A stretch of 15,895 nucleotides of DNA from Fibrobacter sp. (GTDB lineage Bacteria > Fibrobacterota > Fibrobacteria > Fibrobacterales > Fibrobacteraceae): assembly GCA_012841225.1 (NCBI GenBank), contig DUVD01000083.1, forward strand, positions 1 to 15,895, given 5' to 3'. Made by a program: the position numbers and the translations under genes. Of the stretch, positions 8,169 through 15,637 are shown piece after piece (position 1 is the first letter of the stretch; each line of letters opens with the position of its first letter). The notes beneath the pieces were generated by a model, which searched no databases, had not been told where the DNA came from, and was given only the letters and a program-made list of their open reading frames with translations.

Positions 8169-9416
8169 ATGAAAAAATTAGAATGGCTCATCGCTTGGCG
8201 CTACCTTGGGGCTCAAAGAAAAAGTCTTTTTGTCTCTTTGATAGGGATATTTAGCATGCTTGGCGTTAGCATTGGTGTTTTTGCTCTCATCATTGCGCTC
8301 TCTGCGATTAATGGGTTTGAACGAGAAGTGACTGCTCAAATGATTGGTAAAGACGCTCATTTTGAGGTGCAGAGTTACCAAGGCGATCCCATTTTTGATT
8401 ACGAAGTTTTAGCTTCGCAAATTCGATCTAAGGACTCTTCTATTATTGCGTCAGCACCTTATATTATTTATAAAGTCGGTATTAGTTCTAAAAAAGTAAA
8501 CGATGGCATTGTCATTTATGGGATAGATGCCGAGCGCTCAAAAGAAGTTGTTGACATTCATAAGCACATGAAACTTGGCGTTTATTCTGTAGACAGCTTC
8601 CCAGATGTTCAAGGTAATTTGCGCCCCTCTATTATTTTAGGCATGGGACTTGCTAACCGTTTACGCGTGGGCATTGGTGATAAATTGTTGCTCCAAACTT
8701 TTCAAAATCCAGAAGATGTGGTGGGCTCTGGGGGGCCTAGAATGCTTTCTGTAATTGTTTCTGGTGTTTTTGAAACGGGCATGTTTGAGTACGATGGTAA
8801 TCTCGCTTATGTGGGGATTCCTGAGTTACAAAAGCTTTTGGGCACAGGCGACGCAGTCACAGGCATCCAGTTTCGAGTCAAAGACCATTGGAAGGCTGGA
8901 GAAATTGTTGAGGCACTAGGGAAATGGCTTCCTTACCCTTATTATGCTATTGACTGGAAGGTTAAAAACATTACGTTATTAAAATGGATGAACTACGAGA
9001 AGTTTATCGTGGCGGCTGTTATTTGCTTGATCATTTTGGTGGCTGCATTTAACATTATTAGCTCTTTAATTATGGTGGTCATCGACAAGACCCGTGAAAT
9101 TGGTATTTTAAGAAGTATGGGACTTAGTAAATCGAGTGTTATGCGGATTTTTATGCTAATGGGTTCATTTATTGGAGCCGCAGGCACCCTCTTTGGTGGT
9201 ACTGTTGGGCTTACCATTTGTTTAATTCAAGAAAAATATCGTTTAATTAAACTCCCCGGAGACGTTTACGTTTTACCTTATTTTCCAATGCACGTTCAGC
9301 TTGTAGATGTCGTTCTTGTTTTTACAATAGGCATAGCGCTTTGTGTGTTTGCCACGTTACTACCAGCATGGAAGGCAAGTCGCTTAGACCCTGTAGGAGC
9401 AATTCGTTATGAGTAA
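8169..9416 (+). CDS. lolC: LolC/LolE-family lipoprotein-releasing ABC permease
   Basis: Inner-membrane subunit of the Lol ABC transporter that extracts outer-membrane lipoproteins from the inner membrane. The 415-residue protein has the LolC/E layout: a short cytoplasmic start with the WRYL motif, TM1 at about 21-46, the conserved AINGFEREV segment just after it, a periplasmic domain from about 50 to 275, and a C-terminal FtsX-type core with TM2 at 279-303, TM3 at 326-352 and TM4 at 378-400. The coupling segment DKTREIGILRSMGLSK sits between TM2 and TM3. The protein ends in the usual RLDPVGAIRYE. Only one permease gene is present here, so LolC cannot be told from LolE; it may work as a homodimer or pair with a subunit encoded elsewhere. 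The gene starts 4 bp after lysS and overlaps lolD by 8 nt. Confidence 0.92.
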   Translation: MKKLEWLIAWRYLGAQRKSLFVSLIGIFSMLGVSIGVFALIIALSAINGFEREVTAQMIGKDAHFEVQSYQGDPIFDYEVLASQIRSKDSSIIASAPYIIYKVGISSKKVNDGIVIYGIDAERSKEVVDIHKHMKLGVYSVDSFPDVQGNLRPSIILGMGLANRLRVGIGDKLLLQTFQNPEDVVGSGGPRMLSVIVSGVFETGMFEYDGNLAYVGIPELQKLLGTGDAVTGIQFRVKDHWKAGEIVEALGKWLPYPYYAIDWKVKNITLLKWMNYEKFIVAAVICLIILVAAFNIISSLIMVVIDKTREIGILRSMGLSKSSVMRIFMLMGSFIGAAGTLFGGTVGLTICLIQEKYRLIKLPGDVYVLPYFPMHVQLVDVVLVFTIGIALCVFATLLPAWKASRLDPVGAIRYE

Positions 9417-10110
9417 CATTCCATTATTAGAAACCAAAGCTCTTGTTAAAGTTTACGAAGAAACAGGTGAAAGATTAGAAATTTTACGTGGCGTAGATTT
9501 TCAGATATACAAAGGGGAATATTTAGTTCTTAATGGTTTATCTGGGTCTGGAAAGTCGACGTTTTTAAATTTAGTGGGCGCTTTAGATACCCCTACTTCC
9601 GGCTCTATTTTGTTTAAGGGAAGCGATTTAAAAAAGATGAACGAATCACAACTCAATTTTTATCACCAAAAGAATGTTGGTTTTGTGTTTCAGTTTCATC
9701 ACCTACTTTCCGAATTTACCGCCATCGAAAATGTATCGCTACCGGGACGGGTTTTAGGCTCCACTGCTGCAGAGTGTAAAGATCGAGCAGAAGGCTTACT
9801 CGAAGCTGTTGGTTTAAAAGAACGCATTAGCCATTTACCAAGGGAATTGTCTGGAGGCGAACGCCAGCGCGTTGCTGTAGCTAGAGCATTGATGAACCAT
9901 CCCGACCTCGTTTTTGCAGATGAACCTAGCGGCAACCTAGACGAAAAAAACTCTGGGATGCTCAACGATTTATTTGGTGAGTTAAATCAAAAATTTAATC
10001 AAACATTTTTAATAGTTTCTCATGATGAACGTCTTGCTAAATGCGCCACGCGCCGTGTGCAAATGCATGGGGGCGTTATTTCAACCTTTGAAAAGGAAGT
10101 TTGTTTATGA
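9409..10110 (+). CDS. lolD: Lipoprotein-releasing system ATP-binding protein LolD
   Basis: ATPase that powers release of lipoproteins by the LolC/E permease, bound to the cytoplasmic face of the inner membrane. The 233-residue chain shows Walker A at 43-51 (GLSGSGKST), Q-loop Gln95 in FVFQFHHLLSEFTAIENV, the ABC signature LSGGE at 148-152, Walker B at 167-172 (LVFADE) followed by PSGNLD, and the H-loop His205. The FQFHHLL-EFTA-ENV region is typical of LolD rather than MacB or FtsE. Its ATG lies inside the end of lolC (8-nt overlap) with AGGAG at 9395-9399, consistent with coupled translation of the partner subunits. Its TGA overlaps the ATG of clpC. Confidence 0.95.
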   Translation: MSNIPLLETKALVKVYEETGERLEILRGVDFQIYKGEYLVLNGLSGSGKSTFLNLVGALDTPTSGSILFKGSDLKKMNESQLNFYHQKNVGFVFQFHHLLSEFTAIENVSLPGRVLGSTAAECKDRAEGLLEAVGLKERISHLPRELSGGERQRVAVARALMNHPDLVFADEPSGNLDEKNSGMLNDLFGELNQKFNQTFLIVSHDERLAKCATRRVQMHGGVISTFEKEVCL

Positions 10111-12620
10111 ATGGAATTTTTTCAGATCGTGTAAAAAAAGTGCTTCAATTATCCCGCACGGCTGCGGTTAAAATTGGAAACGAAAACGTTGGCACAGAAC
10201 ACCTATTGCTCGGTTTAATTAGCGAAGGCTCTGGAATTGCCATTGCTGCTTTAAAAAAGATGAACATCGAAATCGAACAAATGGCTGCGGAAATAGAAGA
10301 GGTTTTACGTTCGACAAATGGAACAATCACTATTGGTGGAAACCAAATGATTCCTTTTACCGGCCGCGCTAAGGCTGTTTTACAGGCTTCAGCAACCGAA
10401 GCTAAAGAGATGAACGAGCAATACATTGGCACGGAACATCTTCTTTTAGCCATTATTAGAATTAGTGATTCTATCGCTTCAGCAACTTTATCTCGTTACG
10501 ATGTTACTTACGAGGCATTAAAAGATCAAATCATTGGCATTAAGCAAGACGTTCAAGCACCTGGATCTACTTTAGGTAGAGAAGGCGGTAGCCCAATAGA
10601 AGGAGGCTCTTCTTTTGCTCCTCGTCCTAACTCCAGATCTAAAACTCCAATTTTAGAGCATTTTAGTCGGGATCTCACAGAACAAGCGCGCCGTAATGCC
10701 TTAGACCCTATTATTGGAAGAGAGGCCGAGATTGAGCGTTTGATTCAGATCCTCTGCCGCCGCAAAAAAAATAACCCCGTCTTAATTGGTGAACCGGGAG
10801 TCGGTAAAACGGCGATTGTAGAAGGCCTCGCTCAAAAAATTGTGCAGAAAAAAATTCCCGAGCTCCTTGAAAACAAACGAGTGGTTACGCTCGATATTGC
10901 GGCTATGGTTGCAGGCACAAAGTACCGTGGTCAATTTGAAGAACGCGTTAAGGGCTTGATTACGGAACTCCAGAGAGTCGATAATTCGGTGATACTTTTT
11001 ATTGATGAATTACACACCATTGTAGGTGCTGGTGGTTCTGAAGGCAGTCTTGATGCCTCTAATATTTTTAAACCTGCACTTGCTCGCGGAGAACTCCAAT
11101 GCATTGGTGCGACTACGGCTGATGAGTATCGTAAGTATATCGAAAAAGACGCTGCATTAGAAAGGCGCTTTCAAAAAATTGCAGTGGAACCACCGTCTGC
11201 CGAAGAATCAATTGCCATTTTAACAGGCCTTCAGCCTAAATACGAAATGCATCATAAAGTGACTTATACAGAAGATGCTGTTCGCGCTACTGTCATGCTT
11301 TCCGAACGCTACATGAACGATCGTTTTTTACCAGACAAAGCGATTGACGTGCTTGATGAGGCAGGAGCTCGCGTCCGTCTTTCGAGCATGGCTCTTCCTC
11401 CTAATTTAAGAGATAAAGAACAAGAGCTTACCGAGGCTATACGAAAAAAAGATGATGCTGCCATTGCAGAAGATTTTCAAACGGCTGCTGCTGAGCGCGA
11501 GTTAGAAGAGCAATTGACTAAAGAAATCGAGCACATGAAAAATGAATGGCGTGAAAAGCGAAAAAGCGAATGCCTAGTAGTCGATCAAGACCATATCCGC
11601 GATGTCATCAGCAAAATGACAGGTATTCCAATATCCAGACTCGCCAGCGAAGAGACAAAAAAATTACTGAATCTCGAAGCTGAGATTAAAGAGCGCATTG
11701 TGGGTCAAGATGTAGCAGTCCAGGCAATTGCAAAGTCCATTCGCCGCTCTAGAGCTGGCATTCACGATACAAAACGCCCCATGGGTAGCTTCTTGTTTTT
11801 AGGGCCTACTGGTGTGGGCAAAACAGAACTTGCCAAAGTCCTTAGCGTCGCCCTTTTTGGCGCCGAAGATTCCATGATTCGCATTGATATGAGTGAGTAT
11901 ATGGAAAAGCACAGTGTATCACGTTTAATTGGTGCGCCTCCAGGCTACGTTGGCTACGAAGAAGGCGGTGGACAACTCACCGAAAAAGTACGCAAGCATC
12001 CTTACGCCGTCATTTTACTCGACGAAATAGAAAAAGCTCATCCCGATGTTTATAATTTGTTATTGCAGATTCTAGATGACGGTCTTTTGACTGACAGTTT
12101 TGGAAGAAAGATTAACTTCAAAAACACAATCATCATTATGACGTCTAACGTTGGAGCTCGTGAAGTAAAAAACAGTGCTGGTATGGGCTTTACTAAAGGT
12201 ACTGCTGGCGATGATTACGCTCGAATGGAAGCCGCTATTCGTGAAGAAGTGAAACGCGTATTTACACCTGAGTTTTTAAATCGTATAGACGATCAAATTG
12301 TTTTTTACAGCTTAGACAAGGAGAGTCTTGTCACTATTGTCGATATTTTACTTTCGTTCTTGCAAAAAAACCTTTCAGAACGTGGGATTCTTTTAGAGGT
12401 TTCCGAAGCGGCTAAAGTACTGATTGTAGACAAAAATTACGATGCGACTCTTGGTGCTCGTCCATTACGTAGAGGTATTCAGCAGATGGTAGAAGATGAA
12501 ATTGCTGAAGGCTTGTTGATGGGTCGTTATATGGACTTTTCTACAATTGTAGTCGACGTGGAAAATGAAAAATTAACATTCAAAAGTGAAAGTTTATCAT
12601 CGGAATTCCCTAAAAAGTAA
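10107..12620 (+). CDS. clpC: ClpC-type AAA+ protein unfoldase of the Clp protease
   Basis: Hsp100 unfoldase that feeds substrates to the ClpP peptidase. The 837-residue protein has two N-terminal Clp repeats (each with GTEHLLL), a first AAA+ module with Walker A 228-235 (Lys234) and Walker B Asp300/Glu301, and a short middle domain around 440-475 carrying a UVR-like segment (KKDDAAIAEDFQTAAAER). The second AAA+ module has Walker A 566-573 (Lys572) and Walker B Asp639/Glu640. The short UVR-type middle domain marks ClpC rather than ClpB. MGF at 693-695 sits where ClpC carries its (V/L)GF ClpP-binding loop, so partnering with ClpP is likely. The ATG at 10107 overlaps the lolD stop as ATGA, with AAGGAAG at 10093-10099; an in-frame TTG two codons earlier is less likely. 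No adaptor such as McsB or MecA is visible nearby. Confidence 0.95.
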   Translation: MNGIFSDRVKKVLQLSRTAAVKIGNENVGTEHLLLGLISEGSGIAIAALKKMNIEIEQMAAEIEEVLRSTNGTITIGGNQMIPFTGRAKAVLQASATEAKEMNEQYIGTEHLLLAIIRISDSIASATLSRYDVTYEALKDQIIGIKQDVQAPGSTLGREGGSPIEGGSSFAPRPNSRSKTPILEHFSRDLTEQARRNALDPIIGREAEIERLIQILCRRKKNNPVLIGEPGVGKTAIVEGLAQKIVQKKIPELLENKRVVTLDIAAMVAGTKYRGQFEERVKGLITELQRVDNSVILFIDELHTIVGAGGSEGSLDASNIFKPALARGELQCIGATTADEYRKYIEKDAALERRFQKIAVEPPSAEESIAILTGLQPKYEMHHKVTYTEDAVRATVMLSERYMNDRFLPDKAIDVLDEAGARVRLSSMALPPNLRDKEQELTEAIRKKDDAAIAEDFQTAAAERELEEQLTKEIEHMKNEWREKRKSECLVVDQDHIRDVISKMTGIPISRLASEETKKLLNLEAEIKERIVGQDVAVQAIAKSIRRSRAGIHDTKRPMGSFLFLGPTGVGKTELAKVLSVALFGAEDSMIRIDMSEYMEKHSVSRLIGAPPGYVGYEEGGGQLTEKVRKHPYAVILLDEIEKAHPDVYNLLLQILDDGLLTDSFGRKINFKNTIIIMTSNVGAREVKNSAGMGFTKGTAGDDYARMEAAIREEVKRVFTPEFLNRIDDQIVFYSLDKESLVTIVDILLSFLQKNLSERGILLEVSEAAKVLIVDKNYDATLGARPLRRGIQQMVEDEIAEGLLMGRYMDFSTIVVDVENEKLTFKSESLSSEFPKK

Positions 12621-12666
12621 TTATTTTTGTGACAATTCAAATACACTATAACCCATAGAGGATTTT

Positions 12667-13263
12667 ATGGCAAAGATACCCGCAGTACTTATTTTTGGCC
12701 CTCCAGGTTCTGGAAAAGGCACCGTTGGTGTCAAGCTTGCCGCCACCACCGCACTCAAACACCTTTCTACGGGTGATATTTTTCGCGGTATTGCCCCTTC
12801 AAGCGAGAGTGGCAAATTAATAGCCTCTTATTCAAGTGCTGGAAAACTAGTGCCAGATACCGCTACTGCCGAAATCTTTGAACGTTTTATCAAAGGCCTT
12901 GTCGACACCAACAAGCTCAATCCCGACAAGGACATGCTCCTCCTCGATGGTATCCCTCGCACGCCGGATCAAGTCGATCTTATAAAAAGTGTTGTCGATG
13001 TAAAACACGTCTTTGTTTTAGAGATTAAAGATGATGCCACAATTGTCGCTCGCCTATTGAATCGCGCTAAAATCGAAGGTCGTAAAGACGATGCCGACGA
13101 ATCGATTATTAAAAACCGGCTCACGGAGTATCGAGAGAAAACTGCTGCTGTGCTTTCTAAGTACGATGATGGAATCGTGACTTGGATTGCGGGGGATAAC
13201 TCTCCTGACCAAGTTTTTTGCGATACACTCAATGCTTATGTACAGTTTATGAAAAAGAAATGA
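12667..13263 (+). CDS. adk: Adenylate kinase, short-LID form
   Basis: Catalyses ATP + AMP to 2 ADP in the cytoplasm. The 198-residue protein has the P-loop GPPGSGKGT at 11-19, the AMP-binding LSTGDIFR at 33-40, DGIPRT at 94-99 with Gln102 for adenine recognition, and arginines at 133, 139 and 151 in the phosphate-binding region. The LID is reduced to a short loop around 134-145, with no zinc-cysteine insert, so this is the short form rather than the roughly 214-residue E. coli form. DGIPRT replaces the common DGFPRT. A UMP/CMP kinase cannot be fully excluded from motifs alone. AGAGGA at 12657-12662 is the ribosome binding site. The gene lies 46 bp after clpC and is followed by a strong terminator, so it is probably the last gene of the operon. 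Confidence 0.9.
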   Translation: MAKIPAVLIFGPPGSGKGTVGVKLAATTALKHLSTGDIFRGIAPSSESGKLIASYSSAGKLVPDTATAEIFERFIKGLVDTNKLNPDKDMLLLDGIPRTPDQVDLIKSVVDVKHVFVLEIKDDATIVARLLNRAKIEGRKDDADESIIKNRLTEYREKTAAVLSKYDDGIVTWIAGDNSPDQVFCDTLNAYVQFMKKK

Positions 13264-13270
13264 TTTTCTG

Positions 13271-13303
13271 CGCATCACTTGTTTAAGGTGGTGCGTTTTT
13301 TTT
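13271..13303 (+). terminator. Intrinsic terminator after adk
   Basis: CGCATCAC (13271-13278) pairs with GTGGTGCG (13288-13295) as an 8-bp stem with one G-U pair; the inner CTT/AAG bases can extend it past a bulged G. Eight T residues follow directly (13296-13303). It begins 8 bases after the adk stop and probably ends the foldase-to-adk operon. Confidence 0.9.
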
Positions 13304-13359
13304 GTAAAAGCTAGGTTTTTACTAGTTTGTGTGTTAATGAAAAGAAATAGGATGAATTT

Positions 13360-14190
13360 ATGTCTGTTTTTGTAATGGTAAACGGAATCCCTGGAAACAT
13401 GGGTCGAATGGTCGCTGAAACTTGCGTGGCTAGGGGTTTAAACCTTGTGCCTTTTTCGCTAACAGGCGAGATGATTGAAGAAACGGAAGCCAATGTCGCC
13501 GGCAAGTGGATTTCACTTTTGAAACCTAGTTCTCGCGAAAATTTGATAACCGACATTTTAAAAAAATACCCTGATTTGATTTGTATCGATTATACGCACC
13601 CTTCTGCTGTAAATGACAATGCTGCTTTTTATGTTAAGCATAACATTCCTTTTGTTATGGGGACTACAGGTGGTGATCGCTCGGTTTTAAATGAACTAGT
13701 AGCCAAACACAAACACCCCAGCGTGATTGCACCCAATATGGCTAAACAAATCGTAGCATTTCAAGCCATGATTGAATACTTAGCGACTGAATTTCCTACA
13801 GCGTTTAGCGACTATAAATTAAGTGTTGTTGAAAGCCATCAAAAAACAAAAGCAGATACTAGTGGCACCGCGAAAGCCGTGGTTGCATCATTTCAAAAAA
13901 TGGGATTTGATTTTTCTGAGTCCAATATTGAGTTAGTACGCGATGAGTCGCAGCAGCTCGGCCGCATGAAAGTGCCAGCGCAGGACTTAACAGGACACGC
14001 CTTTCATACTTATTCTTTGGATAGTGCCGACAAGTCCGTGCATTTTGAATTTCAGCATAATGTTTGCGGTAGGCACGTTTATGCCGAAGGAACGGTCGAT
14101 GCCGTTTTGTTTTTAGCCGGAGAGCTTAAAAAAGGAACAGCGCGCCCTTTTAATATGATGGATGTACTTAGTTCCGGAAAAATGCGCTGA
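13360..14190 (+). CDS. dapB: 4-hydroxy-tetrahydrodipicolinate reductase, plant-type
   Basis: Reduces the DapA product to tetrahydrodipicolinate in the lysine/diaminopimelate pathway, using NAD(P)H, in the cytoplasm. The 276-residue protein has an N-terminal Rossmann motif VNGIPGNMG (Gly9, Gly12, Gly15), the DYTHPSAV and VMGTTGGDR segments, and a C-terminal catalytic domain. The catalytic motif is ESHQKTKADTSGTAKA, with His160 and Lys164 matching E. coli His159 and Lys163. The second His of the bacterial HH pair is Gln and the usual DAPSGTA is one residue shorter. These features, together with the blocks LTGHAFH, FEFQHNVCGR and YAEGTVDAVLFLA, match the chloroplast enzymes of plants as I remember them. 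The start has AGGA at 13349-13352. It follows the adk terminator, so it likely has its own promoter, which I could not identify with confidence. Confidence 0.93.
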   Translation: MSVFVMVNGIPGNMGRMVAETCVARGLNLVPFSLTGEMIEETEANVAGKWISLLKPSSRENLITDILKKYPDLICIDYTHPSAVNDNAAFYVKHNIPFVMGTTGGDRSVLNELVAKHKHPSVIAPNMAKQIVAFQAMIEYLATEFPTAFSDYKLSVVESHQKTKADTSGTAKAVVASFQKMGFDFSESNIELVRDESQQLGRMKVPAQDLTGHAFHTYSLDSADKSVHFEFQHNVCGRHVYAEGTVDAVLFLAGELKKGTARPFNMMDVLSSGKMR

Positions 14191-14205
14191 TGGCTTCTGT
14201 TTTTA

Positions 14206-14234
14206 TTGCAAGAGTCTATAAATAATTCTATCTT
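14206..14234 (+). promoter_or_regulatory. Possible promoter of the tRNA-Arg gene
   Basis: TTGCAA (14206-14211) and TATCTT (14229-14234) are separated by 17 bases, the ideal spacing for a housekeeping sigma factor, and would start RNA about 6 bases before the mature tRNA. Each hexamer has about four matches to consensus, so this is suggestive only. Read-through from dapB is the alternative, since no terminator was seen between them. Confidence 0.35.
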
Positions 14235-14246
14235 CGCTTTTCAAAT

Positions 14247-14319
14247 GCCCTCATAGCTCAGTTGGATAGAGCGCGCCCCTCCTAAGGGTGAAACCTGCGT
14301 TCGAATCGCGGTGGGGGTA
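14247..14319 (+). tRNA. tRNA-Arg, anticodon CCU
   Basis: A full 73-nt cloverleaf can be folded. The acceptor stem is GCCCTCA/TGGGGGT (two G-U pairs) with discriminator A at 14319. The D-arm is GCTC-AGTTGGATA-GAGC. The anticodon arm is CGCCC-CTCCTAA-GGGTG with anticodon CCT at 14281-14283, reading AGG codons. A 4-nt variable loop AAAC is followed by the T-arm CTGCG-TTCGAAT-CGCGG with U54 at 14300. The 3' CCA is not encoded; TATTTT follows and would need CCA addition. The entire gene except its first four bases lies opposite the 3' end of trmFO. Confidence 0.95.
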
Positions 14320-15636
14320 TTTTCTTATCCATTCAAGCACTGCTTCTTCTGCTTGTGCTGCTAATATTTCTTTTTTATTCTTCTTTTTCATTTCGGTGAG
14401 GTGCGGTAATAAACCGAAATTAAAATTCATTGGTTGAAAATCGGGGTTGGGGCTAACCAGCTGGTCGGTTAACGAGCGGATGCAGCTCTCTACCGGCAGT
14501 AAACTCGGTACACCATGTCTTAGTGTGCTTACTAGATTCCAAGCGGCGTACCACCCCGTAGCAATTGCTTCAGTGTACCCTTCAGCACCCGTGATTTGCC
14601 CTGCAAACCAAATAGGGGGGAGGTCTTCACAGCCGGGCAGACCTCTTTTAAGTTGAAGTGAAGGCTTTAAAAGCTTAGGACTTTCGATAAAGGTGTTGCG
14701 ATGCATGCAGCCTAAACGCGCAAACTGAGCATTTTTTAAAGCGGGCACCATCGAAAATAATTCTTTTTGCGTATTCCATTTTAGACGAGTCTGAAAACCA
14801 ACCATATTGAAAAGTGTTTTTTGAGCATTTTCTGCTCTAAGCTGAATTACCGCATGCCATTTTTTACCATTGTTGCCGAGTCCAAGGCCAACCGGTCGCA
14901 TGGGGCCAAATCGTAAGGTTTCAGTACCGCGGCGTGCCATTTCTTCTATAGGGAGACAGCCTTCAAAGAGTTCATTTTTTTCAAAAGGCTTGGGTTCCAT
15001 CAAATCGGCTTCGCGTAGCTTAGCCACAAAGGCGTCATAGGTTTCTACGTCTAAAGGGCAATTGATAAAATCGGCCGTATCTCCCTTTTCCCAACGATTT
15101 CTGTAAAAAGCGTGATTAAAATCGATGCTATCGGTTTCGACGACGGGAGCAATGGCATCAAAAAAATGAAGACGCCCGTTCCCTAATTTTTTAAAAATAT
15201 AATCGGCGAGTGCATCACTTGCTAAAGGGCCGGCAGCTATAATCGTGGGGATGTCGCCTGCGAGAGTAGTCACTTCTTCTCGATGCAAAGTAATACGATC
15301 GCATTCTAAAATTCTTTTTTCGACCAACTCACTAAAGACTTTTCGGTTAACAGTGAGCGATTCTCCAGCAGGCACTTGTGCTTTTTTTGCTTCTTCAATT
15401 AAAAAAGAACCAAGCATGGTGAGTTCATTTTTAAGTAGCCCGTGAGCAGATGTTTTACCAAGCCCTTTAAAACTATTAGAACAAACTAATTGAGCGAGAT
15501 CCCCGCCGCGGTGTGCTGGAGTTTCTAGATGTGGCCTCATTTCATAAAGGTCCACAAAAAAGCCTTGACTAGCAAGCTGAAGAGCTGCTTCGCAGCCAGC
15601 AAGGCCAGCACCAATGACTTTTACGCGGGTTTGCAT
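14251..15636 (-). CDS. trmFO: Folate- and FAD-dependent tRNA (uracil-54-C5) methyltransferase
   Basis: Makes ribothymidine at position 54 of the tRNA T-loop, using methylenetetrahydrofolate as carbon donor and FADH2 as reductant. The 461-residue protein starts with the FAD dinucleotide motif VIGAGLAGCEAA (residues 7-18) followed by YEMRP. It carries LVCSNSF with Cys52 and FEGCLPIEEMA with Cys227, matching the two functional cysteines of the Bacillus enzyme (Cys53 and Cys226), and the C-terminal blocks GQITGAEGYTEA and FQPMNFNFGLLP. The ATG at 15636 begins one base after the stop of the upstream gene (TAG-T-ATG), with only a weak Shine-Dalgarno, so translation is probably coupled. Residues 440-461 (YPHRDSNAGFTLRRGALYPT onward) and the TGA stop are the antisense of the tRNA-Arg gene. 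They read as a non-homologous tail after the normal family end near EEAVLEWIRK. Confidence 0.96.
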   Translation of the reverse strand: MQTRVKVIGAGLAGCEAALQLASQGFFVDLYEMRPHLETPAHRGGDLAQLVCSNSFKGLGKTSAHGLLKNELTMLGSFLIEEAKKAQVPAGESLTVNRKVFSELVEKRILECDRITLHREEVTTLAGDIPTIIAAGPLASDALADYIFKKLGNGRLHFFDAIAPVVETDSIDFNHAFYRNRWEKGDTADFINCPLDVETYDAFVAKLREADLMEPKPFEKNELFEGCLPIEEMARRGTETLRFGPMRPVGLGLGNNGKKWHAVIQLRAENAQKTLFNMVGFQTRLKWNTQKELFSMVPALKNAQFARLGCMHRNTFIESPKLLKPSLQLKRGLPGCEDLPPIWFAGQITGAEGYTEAIATGWYAAWNLVSTLRHGVPSLLPVESCIRSLTDQLVSPNPDFQPMNFNFGLLPHLTEMKKKNKKEILAAQAEEAVLEWIRKYPHRDSNAGFTLRRGALYPTEL

Positions 15637-15637
15637 A

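Noticed and set aside
12627..12652. TTGTGA...TATAAC as a promoter for adk
   Set aside because: The spacer is only 14 bases and the start would fall on the ribosome binding site.
13311..13329. CTAG...CTAG inverted repeat before dapB
   Set aside because: The arms are only about four bases plus an imperfect A/T extension, too weak to call an operator or hairpin.
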